From: Puffinus mauretanicus
Lineage: Eukaryota > Chordata > Aves > Procellariiformes > Procellariidae
Assembly: GCA_023333565.1 (NCBI GenBank)
Contig: JAJKFH010002581.1
Span: 1,302,001-1,366,000, forward strand
Direction of reading: 5' to 3'
Length of the DNA stretch: 64,000 nt
The notes under the pieces are model-generated. The model did not search any database. It saw nothing but the letters and a program-made list of their open reading frames with translations, and was not told the DNA's origin. This document shows positions 48,501-62,100 of this stretch, in pieces (the first letter of the stretch is position 1; each line of letters starts with the position of its first letter). Position numbers and translations under genes: made by a program.

Positions 48501-51500
48501 TAAAATTTTCAAGTTATATTGTAGAACATTGAGAGATACATTTGGTAGTACCAAAATCATTAATGTTTAATAATAATTAATTACAATATATCTGAAACTT
48601 TACCCTGTGAAATCTGAGCCCCTGCATTTCAAACCTGTTTTCCAATGAAAGCTATTGACTTCCTTGGAACTCTGTAGAGTCTATTTTACTGCAGAATCAG
48701 GATCTTGCTGTCTCAGCAATTTCCTTTTAGTTTGCAGTGAATATGGTAAGTCAGTACGATAATTTTAAATCAATGTCACTGAATCTTACTTGAGGGAATT
48801 ATAATAATGTTGTTGACTAGTAGGTAAGCGAGTTGTACTTAATGGAAACATGCATCAGTGACTTTTTTTTCAAATTATAATATGGAGCATTTTATGGTCA
48901 GTGGCACAGACTATGAATGATGAATAAATTATAAGAATTTTACCCTAGAGAGCAAGAATAACACTTATTTTTCTCTTTCATGCTTCTTTCTTAATTTTTC
49001 TCTTTCTTTTATGGAGCACAGGCCTTGGGCATGTTATCTTTGTTTGCATGCATTGATGTTTTATTCATAGAATATGGATATATATATCAGTATTGTAATT
49101 ATTATACACCTATGATTTATTTATTATATTTATCGTACATCTATGGTTTATTAAATACTTTAATTAAAAGGTATTTAACATGATACAGGGGTGTATGAAA
49201 AGGCCTTAAACTATCAAAATATTTTTCTTTTTCCTAATAAAAGAAACTTATTTAAGATATTAATTCTGTGCTGTTCAAAAATTTTAAAATAAAATTTATG
49301 AAATTGTAATTAAACTACAAAAATACTTAAAATCCTGTTTTGAAGCAGTTTAAGGGCATTTGATTATTTATAATACTGTTGCTCTGGTTACTTGATAGAA
49401 TGTTATTAAACTACTCTTCTGTCATGTAAAGATGACAGAAGAGCAATGATGTTCTTTGTTGAAATTACTCAGTGGATAGGGTGAAGTAACCTTGCTAGGT
49501 AGTCAATAAATAGGAAGTCAGGTGATCTTTAAAAAGATTCTAAAAGATATAGGTTCATTCAATAGCTTCCTTTTCTGGCTAAATGTATTGTGTATTTTTT
49601 TTTAATTGTTGAAGCATAATAGACTATCATATAACAGTGTGATGGTTCTGATGAAGTTTTCAGATGGGTTTAATACTATTCTGACTTTTTTCTTTCTGTG
49701 TTGTAACCATACAGAAACAAACATGGCTTCTTTAGTCCTCACTCCCATTGTAATGTCAGTATTTTTATATTCTTGTGCTCTTCAAGAAGCTATACCCTTT
49801 TACAGATCATTCCAGAGGTTAAATTCAGAAAGTCCATCATTTTTAATTATATAAATAATTTCTAGACTGTGTTAATTGATTTTTTTTTTCCCCACTCTTG
49901 AACCTTTGGTGACTTTCTGATGTTGCTGAAGTAAACTAGAAAACTTCCCCATACTCCATTTTTCATAATTTTGCAGCCAAAGAAGAGTCAATTTTTCATG
50001 AAATTTGTAACTGGAAGAGATTAGTACCAAGGAATACAAATATTAGAGAAGTTATGCACTAAAGCTCACATCTAAAAGTTTGTAAATTATGCTGAAAAAA
50101 ACCCTTATTATTCACTTTGAAATCATATAGCTTAATGGAATTCTGGAGCTGGACCATCAAAATTAGTTGTGTTTATCAAGAAACTGAATTTGAAAATATA
50201 GAGAGTTAGAAATTGCAAGTAGTAGATGATTTAGTGGTATGGACTACATATTAAAATATTTAGTATCTGGATGTCAGAAAAAGTGTAACTTGCCAGAAGG
50301 GACCTAGTCATCCAGTGAATTCTTAACAGCACTTGTTGGCAAGAAACTGAAATTTTCATTTTTCCTCTAATATTGTCATATCTTGTCATCTGAGGTGCAT
50401 CATTTACTCGTGGACTGTTACTCTTTAATATTTAAGATAATGTCTGTGATCTGTTCAACTCTAAGGAATAAAAACATTCATAATATCTTGCTAATGGCAA
50501 GATACTATTCATGTTATTCTGACTTCCTGGCTTCTTCGTATTACCTTATGGAAGTCACATTTACAAAATCTGTAAACGCAAAGTAACATTTCACATTTCC
50601 ATAATTGTCCAGATGTTTGCATACTATTATTTTGTCAAGTTTAGAAAAACTGGTATGGTTGTATGGAAAGCTAAAATACATAAACCAGCCAGACTTAGCA
50701 ATGCAAACAATAAATCAGATTTGCAAGTATTTAATTGTGCTCACATCAGGACTCTTAAATTCACTGGTAATAATGATATGTAGATAAGGTGTTCATGTAT
50801 GTACATATTTACCAAATCAAGACCTAGCTGGAGACAGAAGATTGACTGGAACGTCACTTCTGAGTCTGTTAAATTTAAAGTAGGATTCATAGCTACATCT
50901 CAGGAAAGTTCTGCTAATAACTTCCTGCTGAGGTGCGAACAGCAGTGTGCAGTAATTTTAAGGGGAGCAGCCCGTATTGTATGCTTAGTTGAATATACAT
51001 TTTGCCCTTAAAAATTTCTTATAGTAAGTGTGCAGTTGTATTTCAGAATCGGAAATGACTGTAATAGCTGTACTAGTCCTCTGTGACTACTGAGTATAAA
51101 TGTTGATCCAGAAGTGATTGGCATTTTTGTGGTTTAATTTCTCTTAGCTTGAGTTTTATTGTTTTGAATGAATGTGGCCTACAATATCAAATTCTTCAGT
51201 CTCCAGAAGCAATTATAATGAAGTTTAAGGTTCTAACCATCCCTGTTACATGTATTGATTCATATATTTTTCCCTGACACTACTTCATTTCAATATTTGT
51301 TTTCCAGATAAAGGCATATATTCATATAATTCAGGTAAATTTTCAGCATGCCAGAAATGCTTATTGCTTTCATATGCATGCAAAATCTAATTTGATATTT
51401 TATTGGTGTGCTTTTGCTACCTATTGTGCAGATGCTAAATTGCCTAGATGTTCCTTGGCTTTTCTTGTCTGCTTTTCAGTCATGGGTCTTCTGTTGGCTG

Positions 51501-53200
51501 TCTTCCTCTATTCTTAACATCTCAGTATTGATATTGGAGCAGTATTGTGACACTATACTTGCTTTGCCTGCCTTTATTTTAGGTAAAGCTCTGGTAGGTA
51601 AACTGTAGTGAGCTTTATTACTAGGAAAATGCTATTTTGCTTAAGCTATATTAAAAGGAACACTGTTGTATTGCAGCTGTTTGAGAACTAGTGTAAGTAT
51701 TTTTAGAGTACAGACATGGGGTAAGTGAATTACTGGCAAAATCAGTATTTATACTGATACATATTTTTACAGTTTCATATTGATTTAAATCCCCAATTAC
51801 AAATCCAGTTGCTATATCTGAGAAGCTTGCCTTAACTAAATATAAATAAATTCATAATGTACAGTTTTTACACATTTAAATTTTGTAGTGCATTTCATGT
51901 GGGACTTTTTGCAGTTCCTGCACCTTTAATTATGGGAATGTCTTTGAGAATTATGTTTTAGTTATGTTTAAGAAATGAAACACCCATTGTTAAGAAAATA
52001 GATCCCATACCATGGTGGAGAGAAACAAAAACCCCACAGGATGTTTCTCGAGAGTAGTACTAATAAAACCCAGTTTCCGTTATGTCTACCTTTAGTCTCC
52101 CATGTTTCTTCCATTCCATTATCTCCTGAAATAATCCCACATTCTTCTCATGTTTTACGATATCTTCACATGGGAAGAGACCATGTTTGCTGTGGTGACT
52201 GTGGACTTGTGCACGTGTGGATTAGCCACAAATTTTAGCTTGATAATGTTTCTCTTTCATTAAGGGGTTCTGATCTCTCTTCTACGCAGCAACCATTTTC
52301 AAAGATCTGTAGGAACTTAATTAAATTTGGTATTTATACCCCTCTATCAATGTAGATTAAATTGGTCAAAAACTTTAAAAAAACTCTATTATGTGCAGGA
52401 GGATAAAGTGACAGATTGACATGGAGACAGTGGGACTGCATGAGAAGTTAGCTCACTCTAAGAACCCTCAGGCACACACTGGATGAATATGAGAAAGCAA
52501 ATTCTTAAGACAGTTGTTGTGAGACTGATTTTAGAGTTGCTTTGATGTCAGCTTTGAACACAGAACACTTACAGGCAATGCTAAATTAGTTTAAGTGGTT
52601 GTGAAGGCCTTCTGTGAGCTTCAGGGAAGGAGCTCATAGGCATGCTTCACTACCCTTTGTTCCCCCAAGGAGTCCACAAAACCTTGTAAAAGCTTCCTGC
52701 ATTGTAAGGGGCAGGATCCCCAGCTTGGTCTGCTTTCTTTTTCCTTTTTTTTTCCCCACAAGAAAAACAGAGAATTACTGAGCCATAAATCTGACACTTC
52801 CTTCTGTATTTAAGCTAACTCACCTTAATTTTTTTTCTCATTCTATCCCTTGTCCTAGTCCGTTCTGATAACTGTATTGGTTGGTCATATAGGCTTTAGT
52901 AGAATTTTGAACCTCATGTGTTGGTCTTCTGTTGAGGCTTATATCAGAAATATCAATGGGCAATATATAAAGCACAGAAGGTATTATATCTTGCATTGTT
53001 TCCCCTATTAATAATAGAGTGGAGCACAACTCTGTGCCAACTTTAGTTGTCATGCAGAAGTCAGAAGATCTTTCAGAACTCTCCACAGATTTAGGTTGTC
53101 TTGCAAAAAAATATTTATGATTGCATATCGTTTCATTCATTTGGAAGAGTTCCAGTTATTTAGAATATTGTTATGGAGACAAATGAGATTCTGTTGAAGG

Positions 53201-53440
53201 AGAATAGCATAGAATAGCATAGAATAGCATAGAATAGCATAGAATAGCATAGAATAGAATAGAATAGAATAGAATAGAATAGAATAGAATAGTTCAGTTG
53301 GCAGGGACCTGTCTACTTGGTCATCTAGTCTAACTGCCTGACCACTTCAGGGCTGACCAAAACTTAAAGCATGTTATTAAGTGCATTGTCCAAATACCTC
53401 TTAAACACTGACAGGCATCGGACATCCAAAGAAAATTCTC
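53201..53440 (-). repeat. CR1 LINE 3' fragment with expanded terminal repeat
   Basis: From 53291 the sequence AGTTCAGTTGGCAGGGACCT, then CATCTAGTCTAACTGCCTGA and CCACTTCAGGGCTGACC, matches the reverse complement of a CR1 3' region. Reading leftward, its tail has expanded into five AGAATAGCAT units (53201-53250) and eight AGAAT units (53251-53290). The right boundary near 53440 is approximate. Confidence 0.85.
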
Positions 53441-55447
53441 TAAAAATTTCTTAGATGATTTCCATATTATTTTTATTCAGAAGTTGATAAAGCTTTCCAT
53501 GGCTACCAACACTGCAGCCCATGAAAAGTTAACAAAAAAATAAGTATTTGATTCATAAAATGGAATAAAACACCTCACTTTTTTCTTCACTTTATTGCTA
53601 GCCATAAAGATGAAAAATGGAAGAAAACTAAGAATGGAAGAAACTACCATATTTTAACTTATTTTTCTGCCTAATAGAAAGTAAAAATGTAAATAAGAAA
53701 CATAGTAAAATAGTAAAAATTTAAATAGAAAGTACTTTTTAAATGGAAAGTGAAAATAATGGGTCTAATGGTTTTTAGGTGGGGGGTTTTTCCCCAACCC
53801 TGCAATGAAAGCTACAGTGCAAGTGCCCTAAGCTTCCAGTTCTGGTGTGTACATGCTCTTGCAGAGTTGTTGTGCTGGGTGGGATGGTGGCTTGTGCAGC
53901 AGCGATAGGGAAGAAGTAGGTAGATGCGGGAGGGAAGGAGGATGCTGAGGGTTATCAGGTTCTGATGATGAGGTTCTCCACTCTCCCCAAGGTAAGCTGT
54001 CCCTGGAAAACAGTTTTGTTGATAGTTTAAGACTATTAAACCAAAATCTGCTGAAATGAATCAGAATATATCTTCTGATTTCACTGAATGCTGAATTAAG
54101 GCATTTTTTATGTGGCTTACGCTAGTAATCATACAACATGGGGTCTATTTTGCCTTCAGTTTGCAACTGTAATAACCATTAATCATGGTGGAAGGCATTC
54201 AAAAGTCAATATTTACAATCTGTTACCACCCAGTTATCAGATAAAATGGTAATAATATCCCTAAGAATGTTTCATTAATAAGCTATATTCCAGTGCAATG
54301 CCATTCCTCATGTTTAAAATCTATCAAAGAAAAAGTTAATTATATGCAAACCATTGGCACCAATGCATTTATTTGATGCACCCGATGTTCCGGGTGTTAC
54401 ATGCTTAAACTTTTTACTGAATTTTGAATTTATGTTAGAATGGATTTAATCTACTTGCTCTTGAAATAAGCACCATATTTTATAATGTATTTGTCAAACC
54501 CTTTAAGATATTTATTAAAATACTAAATAACAGTTTCATTAGGAATAGTCCTTTGGAATAATTTGTGAGAGGCTTCACTGACACATTTCCCAGACAAACG
54601 ATGAATTTTTCTTTCTCTGTTATACAGTCAGTGGTTCAAATTACTTAGATAATGAAGTGGTATTTTGAAAAGATGTGGCTAAGGTGGGACTGAAGCCTAA
54701 ATCTTCGAATTTACATTGTCAATAGGTTAAAAAGAAAATTACCGTCTAAAATTAATATATAGCAGATGAAATTACTTTTGCAAAAATTATAAGAAATATT
54801 AAACTAAGCTGCCAGCAATTATATTGGTATTTCGAATACTCGGTTCAAGAAAGGATTTTGATCTGTGCACTTTCTAGTCTGTTCCATTTCTGAAGTTAAT
54901 GGAATACATTTTAAGTAAACATAATCTGATTCCTTTGCAGAAGTTACATGTTCCAGGCAGTAATTCTTGACATTACACATGTAATTGACATGCTTTCCTT
55001 CCTTCGTCCTTCCTGAAAACATTGATTTCCAAAGATAAAACCAAGTAATTCATTCTGGTTTAAATTTCTTCTGACTTCTTTACCAGCATTTGAATTTACA
55101 TTTATAAGTAAATGTGAAATATTACTTAAACATTATTATTTTTCAGTTTAAGTCTGTTAGTAGTTAGAGTTGGCTAAAGGTAGCCTCTGCTTGAGGAGAT
55201 AGAATAGATGACCTGATCTCAACGAGCTTCATATCTCATCTTACAGAAAAAGTTTTTGTTTTTAAGGGATGTCAGCTATTACAAAACACTCACCTCTTTG
55301 CAGTAGCAAAGGCAATCGAAGAAAGCCCTGAAATCTGATTTTTCCCTTGACTACTCTTTCTCTACTCCCATCCTTAGGGCATGTCTCAATCCTGGCCTGT
55401 TTACTTTCCCCATGCCCCGGTTCTTCTCTACAGCTTAGATGGGAATG

Positions 55448-55968
55448 AATCATAGAATCATAGAATCATAGAATAGTTTGGGTTAGAAGGGACCTTTAAA
55501 GGCCATCTAGTCCAACCTCCCCGCCATGGGCAGGGACATCTTCAACTAGATCAGGTTGCTCAGAGCCCCGTCCAATCTGACTTTGAATGTTTTCAGGGGT
55601 GGGGCATCTACCACCTCTCTGGGCAACCTGTTCCAGTGTTTCACCACCATCATTGTACAAAATTTCTTCCTTATATCTAGTCTGAATCTACCCTCTTTTA
55701 GTTTAAAACTATTACCCCTTCTCCTAAAAAGTTTGCTGCCATCTTTCTTATAAGCCCCCTTTAAGTACTGAAAGGCCGCAGTACGGTCTCCCTGGAGCCT
55801 TCTCTTCTCCAGGCTGAACAACCCCAATTCTCTCAGCCCTTCCTCATGGGAGAGGTGTTTCATGCCCCTAATCATTTTTGTGGCCCTCCTCTGGACCCGC
55901 TCCTACAGGTCCATGTCTGTCTTGTGCTGAGGGCTCCAGAGCTGGATGCAGTACTCCAGGTGGGGAGT
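55448..55968 (-). mobile_element. CR1 LINE, 5'-truncated, with ORF2 C-terminal remnant
   Basis: The left end is the reverse-complement octamer tail (ATCATAGAATCATAGAATAG). An open frame on the minus strand (55875 down to 55546, 109 codons) reads IRGMKHLSHEEGLRELGLFS, then LEKRRLQGD, AAFQYLKGAYKKDGSKLF and HWNRLPREVVDAPPLKTF. These are standard C-terminal CR1 ORF2 segments. The similarity ends at about GTACTCCAGGTGGGGAG, so the copy is 5'-truncated and has no reverse-transcriptase core. Confidence 0.95.
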
Positions 55969-57509
55969 GAAGACAGAGGTCTGTATATAAAAAGGGAAAA
56001 GGGTGTCTAGATCCCGGAAGGTGATTTGGAGTTAAGGTATTAGGAGATTCTGGAAAAGGTGGATGTGGTTTGAGGGGACAGAGAGAAAGAACCCCCTGTA
56101 TTTTATACCTGTGGTCTGTTGAATCTTCTTTGTCTCTCTTTTCTGCCAGATGTGTCTTGTGACTACTACAACATTTAATTTTAGCTATGCAACTGGGAAG
56201 TCTAGAGCCCACTGTGACAACAGCTCGCTATTTTCATCCTCAAAGATGCAAATCTTTTCTCTAGAATACAGAATATGATATTCTAAAAATATGTTAAAGC
56301 AGATGTACTTAGCTGTAAATATAAACATAAACAAAAAGCAACCTCAGTTGTAATTAATTAGATTCATTCATAAGGATGAACTAGATGATGAGTAAATGAC
56401 ATTAATTCAAATCGTAGTTGATTCAGCCCTCTTACATCTTTCATGATACAAACCTTTCCAAGCATCCATGTGATGAGCATCAGCAAACTGTTCGGTTGCC
56501 CTCATCTTCCCATTCCACAATCCTCTCTCTCGGATAGGGCCTGAGTGATGTTACTGGCATCTCTGCACGGCAGCCGCAGTCCCACTGCCAGGTCAGTACC
56601 AGGGTTACCAGAGGCCAGAATCACACTGCTCTGCACTCCCTTCGGGGGCTTCTGCCTTTTAATCCCAGCCAAATCCCAGCCAGACTAGTAGGGCTCTCTT
56701 GCTTAGTGTTTGGTCACTAATATTGTCCTTATTTAATGACCTGGTTTTGAATTAGTGGCTAAGGAGAATGGAGACTAATCCTTCTTGCTCAGTGGCATGT
56801 GTATCACCACACCAGTAGAAGGCGCTGCTGAAAATGACAGCAGGAAGAGCATCACAGGTGGAATGGATGCTCTTTCTTTGGGAAGCAAGAAAGATTTTCA
56901 TTGGGCCTCTCTGATACTATAATAAAGAAAATAACCAGGTTGTATATTGTCCTTGTCAGACTTAATTGGTTTTAGAAATCCTGATCTCAGAAAGTCCATT
57001 AGGAGGCTGAAAACTTTTCCTTCACCCCTGCCCTCATCTTCTAGGTTTTCTCAAGTGCTAGTTGTGATCACTTGCTTGCTATTTCTTGTTTTAGAGAAAG
57101 ACTTTACTTGTTATTTCTTGAATTCAAAAACACCTTTCCCCCTCACCATTGTAGCATGGCTATTTCTGAACTTTTATAATAAATTGATCTAATAATTCTA
57201 CCATGTAAGAATTGCAGGGTGTAGGAAACCAAAACATGGCTTTCCTTGTACTAATTTTAATTTCCTATTTGTGAGGAAACCCCCGATTTTTACTGCAATT
57301 AAATAACAATAATTGACATTACTCTCCTGGAATTGCATAATGTAATGGCAGGCTCGATTGTGTTTTCTAAGAATTAACACATATTACACTTAAACCATTG
57401 AATAATTTTTAACAGAGCAATTTTTATCCCAAAAGAAATAGTCTGCAGTCTAGTTTATAAATTCATACACCCGCATCTTGATTGCTGCAATCATTTCTGA
57501 CTTCTCATA

Positions 57510-57915
57510 AAAGGCACAGAAGAACTAGAAAACATACAAACAAACACAGCAGGAACAATCAGAAATATGGAATGGTTTGCATATGCAAAGAAACTAAACA
57601 ATGATATTTCAGCTCAAAAAAAGAGATGACTGTGGGAGAATACAGAATGTTGATTCATGTTTCGCGGAATACAAAAGCTTGGAAGGCATTGTCTGAAATA
57701 ATGTAATAGAAATAAAACAGAGGGAAGTCTATTTCACACAATGCAAAATTAAACTGCAGAACTTACTGACATAGCATATTATAGAGGCCAAGAGAATACG
57801 GTGACTCAAAAAGAAATTAGATGAATTTGTGCAGAATGGGTTGATTAATGATTTATGGTAAACAGGATGGCTTAGGAGAAGTCTCAGTTGCCAAGACCCC
57901 TGCCTGCTGAAAGCT
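57510..57915 (+). repeat. Probable ancient CR1/L3-like LINE relic
   Basis: Collinear blocks recall old amniote CR1 copies: TTTCACACAATGCAAAATTA followed by AACTGCAGAACTTACTGACA, then AAAAGAAATTAGATGAATTT, then ATTAATGATTTATGGTAAAC with AGGATGGC. The matching order is that of the ORF2 end (the kkkfFT..IKLWNSLP-like region) and the 3' part. It has no octamer tail and is strongly diverged. The extent and the assignment are approximate and from memory. Confidence 0.55.
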
Positions 57916-58243
57916 AGAAGGGTGCAACACAAAACTTTTTCCATACAGATCTTGTAAGCACGCTCTTTCCGCTAAAGAAGGACCTTCCACTATTCCCTGG
58001 TGGGTAGACAGATGTTAGGCAGTCTGACAAATGACAACAGTTCTTACGAGTCAAATAATTTCTAAAATTTCTTTAAATGGAAAACTTTTTATTTTTGTCA
58101 AAAATCCTCTTAGCACTTGTTTTCCCAATTTTCTGTTGGGAAAGGAAGGTAGGGATCCTTCTGTGCCAGTCACCCAGATAGAACAATAATCCTCGTTTGT
58201 CCTGGGCTTCCTTAGGTTTACTCCCAGTTTTTACTGGTATTTT

Positions 58244-58260
58244 TGTGTGTGTGTGTGTGT
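58244..58260. repeat. (TG)n dinucleotide repeat
   Basis: This is a 17-bp pure TG run in intron. It is short and likely of no consequence. Confidence 0.9.
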
Positions 58261-59063
58261 TTCAGAATAAATCATCCTATGGTAGGAATAAAAATATCTT
58301 GCACATGATTGAAGGTTTGGTGACAATTAGATTAAAGCTTCTACCTTCTAGTTACCTATTTTCAGATGGCCAGAGAATTAGAACAGACACACCATCTTGC
58401 TGAAGAATAGGGATTTTCACATTTAAAACAAGTAAATGAATAATTATCATTCTCATGCCAGTGTTTAATCCTGATGTCAGCAATCAAATGCTGTTTAAAA
58501 GATTCCACAGAAGACAGAAGTGAAATTAAACTAAACAGAAACTGACATATATATTTGACCCACGTGACCTACATTTTGGCTCTAATTGTGGATGTAGAAT
58601 CTGCTTTTGCAACCAAGCTCTAGCTATTTTGACAGGTGTACTCTTATAGAGCATTTAATAGTTTGCTTCCTCTAAAGTATCACAGAGAGATTTTGTTTTT
58701 CAGGACACACTATATGTGTGAAGCTGCCTGTTCTCCTGATAATGCTCACTAATACGCTGAAGAAGATATTACATCCATTCAATATTATTGCTATTATTAA
58801 TTTTTCTGGTATTCAAAGACTTTGGGGAGGGATGGTGCCTTGTATATGAAAACTTGGAAGATGAACAGTGTAATGCCAATTTCTATATGGAATGAATACA
58901 TATAGATACAAAGTATTCTATTTAATAATTTCCCTTATATACTTATATTAATGCTCCATTGTCTAGTATGAAATCCTTACATTTATTTATGTATTATTGG
59001 CTGAGGATGGTTTTATCTTACAGGAAGATAAATGATACATTTCTGATATTTTTTTTTTGGCAG

Positions 59064-59132
59064 GGTCCAAAAGGATCAGCGACAGTGAAGTCTCTGATTA
59101 TGACTGTGATGATGGAATTGGTGTTGTTTCAG
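59064..59132 (+). CDS. RIMS2: RIMS2 post-C2A linker exon (69 nt)
   Basis: The exon completes an Arg codon (a from the previous exon plus GG), then encodes SKRISDSEVSDYDCDDGIGV, then VS, and ends with the first base of the next codon. The acceptor is TATTTTTTTTTTGGCAG and the donor GTACTA at 59133. This acidic, Ser-rich segment follows the C2A domain. The DSEVSDYDCDDGIGVVS form is RIM2-type; RIM1, as I recall, has a DISDYEVDDGIG form. It is 69 nt long with phase 1 on both sides, so it can be skipped without changing the frame. The following exon is not in the window. Confidence 0.95.
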
Positions 59133-62100
59133 GTACTACTGTCTAAATTTACTCTTCTACATTCAGTGGAAATCTTTCATATTTATAATTTATTATTATG
59201 AATTTTATAATGTTTTTCTGGTGAAAAATAAGTGGAACCTAAGTGTGTATTTTTCCAACAAATACAAAATAAGTATTATGGGTAATGCATATTTAACCAC
59301 AAAAATTACCAACAGAGGGAAAAAATCAATGTGTGAATTTCCTTGTTGCTTTTATAAAATGATAAAAATAGCACAAAAGGGTTTTTTTATTAAATGAGAA
59401 GAAGTGTTTATTTGATTTTTTTTGACAGACATTTGAGTTTGATATAACCTTTAAAACTTCATGGTGGAATAATAACACCGCCAAAGGTCCGAAACCTGAA
59501 CATTTAAGGCAGGATGGGAGATAACTCAATAGATAACCTGTTTTACTAAGAAGTATTGGAATTGGGAGTTTAATGAGTATTTGAGATAAAAGTTGTCATG
59601 TGAAAGAGTATTTCTCCTCCTCTTCTAAGAGAAAAGGTAATACTGTAATCATAGCCAAAAACAATAAAATCAGAGAATCATATGCTTTTGCTGACTACAA
59701 CAGAGAATATATTTAGGGTGCAGCCATGCCACCTTTAAACCAGTACTGATGGCTACTGAACCAGCGCACAGTTGGCTGCACAGCTCAGTGTGTACTCTGT
59801 ACCCTATTGCTCTACTGAGTTTTTTAACCCACTCAGAGTAGTCCGTGTTAGACAGTTTTTGGTTCCCTTGGGTCAGGTCTAGCTAAAGTGCACATGTACA
59901 GTGATTTGTGTACCTTACTCAGCAAAGATGGAGCAGTATATGCTGCCCGGTCTATGCAGCAGCAGTAAGACAGTGATCAGCTGGTCCGTCAAAACATGTT
60001 CCTGCCACGCAGCCACCCGTCAGCATATGTGCAGCTTTTACACCAGGTATAATACATGCTGCTGGCAGGCTAAGGAAGGGTATATAGGAAACAGGAGTCA
60101 GAGGAATACAGCTGGGCCTCAGGATAGAGGAAAAAAAGGAGGTAAAATAGTCAATCCTGGATATTGCAAGATGGGGTGCAGCCAAGTATTGATAAATCCA
60201 AACATTTAGTGAGCTACTTAATTACTTGAGTTTGTACAGTCCTGTCTTAAAAACTGTTACCAGTCTGAACTTGGATGCATTTCTGTGTTGTCTATGTAAT
60301 CATCCCTGTATTTCCAGATATTGTATGGTTATCTCTTAGGCTCTGCTTAATTTTAAACCTGCTATGTTGTTATTCCATAGCCATAGGTCTTGTGCTTGCT
60401 GGGAAAATGGGATAATGGATTTTTTTATTAAACAGCATGTGAATTTTATCAAGAAGCCCTTTTTTTAACTAGCATAATATTATATAGACTTGTGGTACAA
60501 ACAGGGCAAATCATGTGGTTAGCATGTTTATTGGCTGTGGTTCATTGTAGGTCTCTTACTAGAATATCTAGAAAGCAGACATTTTTAAGTAGAAGTTGTC
60601 CTTGTTCATGTTGGAACAATCTAACCTTGCAGATATTCCACAGTAAAACTTATTCTGTCCCAAAGGAATATTTTTTATCTTTTCTGCATAAACATTCAGG
60701 TTTTTGTTAAGGTTTTGCTCTACTCTGAGCAAATTTTAACAGAGATTGAATGAACACTGTGGATACAAGACAACTAAATTTTCTATCTTCCTTAAATCAT
60801 TTATCTTCAAACAGTAATAGGCTCAGTTTTCAGGTTATTACCTAATTAGAAAGATATTTAGGAAAACTTACAGTATTTTTTATATTCCCACTCCCCTGTT
60901 TGTTTTACCACAATCAGAAGACAGGAAGGATATGTAGCCAGCGTGGTGTGAAGTATTGGAACCAGAGAGGCAGTGATCCTCAGAAGTCTCTTGTTCCTAC
61001 TTACTGTACTTTCAGTCTTTGGTTAGCTTTCTGTATGTGCTTAGTAGTCACTAAGGCTTTCAGGTAGACTGTCCTCCAAAAGGGAAGGACTTTCATATTC
61101 CTGTAGGTCAGTTAAATTAGAAATTTATCAACCTAACTTTGGAGTTTAATAATAAAAGGAGGAAAAAAGGGGATTTGATGGATATATGTCTAGAATGCTC
61201 AGTACAGCGCCATTTTGACTGAAATGAAACTGAAATCTTTGTATTGTCCTGGAAAAAGGTACTGAGTTTTGCAGAAGTTTTACCAGGTGCTTGAATATCA
61301 TCGGGATTCTTGTGAAACACCTGGATTTACAATTTCATGATTTCATAAAGTCTTTTGACAGCTTATAAAATTATGGTCTTCACAGTTCAGTGAATGAGTC
61401 TACTTCCCTCACCTGAGTTTTTGAGGTATCTTTAGTTCTTTTGGATTTCTGCTGACAATTCTACACCTTAGTTGCATTTTAATTCAGACTGACTGTGTGG
61501 GTGGGAAAGTTTTTTGTTCTTTTGTTTTTGAAATATTTATTTATTGCCTTTCTTTTTTGTGCTGCTGTCGCTATGTTTGCAAGTCTTTTGATTTATCCTT
61601 GTCTTGTCTTATCATCCACATCCTTCTCTCGTTTAAGGTTCTTCTATTCATTTGCAGACTCATCACAATCTTGGTTTAAATATATGCCTTCTTTGCATGA
61701 AGCCATTTGTCTCTCTTTGTTTTCTTTCTTCTTACTTACCCCAGTTATTTCATTTTGTATTTTCAGGTTTTATTTAACATGACACTTCACTTTGCTCTTT
61801 TTCCTTCTGCCATAAAAATACTTTATCACATCAAGTATGTTTGCTAACATCTGTCAGGTACTCTCAGTGATCCTTTCAAAAATTAATGCTTATTCAAAGT
61901 ATTGGACCTGCGAACTAAACTCCAGAAAGCTTTAAGAAGAGAAAGAATTTTCTTTGGTTCCTCTTTAATTTACTTTTATTCAAAACAGTGGACTAGATGA
62001 CTTTTAAAGGTCCTTTCCAACCCAAACCATTCTATGATTCTATGATCCTGTGATTCTATGATTCTATGAAATCCATGGACCTTCCTTGATCTCATTATGT

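Larger units (their letters stand above)
43332..59063 (+). other. RIMS2: RIMS2 intron (15.7 kb) with CR1 copies and microsatellites
   Basis: This is the largest intron fully inside the window. It contains an ACTAAT-type repeat (44816-44855), CR1 fragments (45418-45556, 53201-53440, 55448-55968), a probable older CR1 relic (about 57510-57915) and a (TG)n run (58244-58260). No additional exon could be supported, although alternative linker exons are known in RIM genes and a short one could have been missed. Confidence 0.8.

Noticed and set aside
55185..55225. Possible degenerate CR1 tail (GAATAGATGACCTGATCTCA)
   Set aside because: Only about 20 bases resemble the CR1 tail and no octamer repeats or flanking CR1 body are visible.
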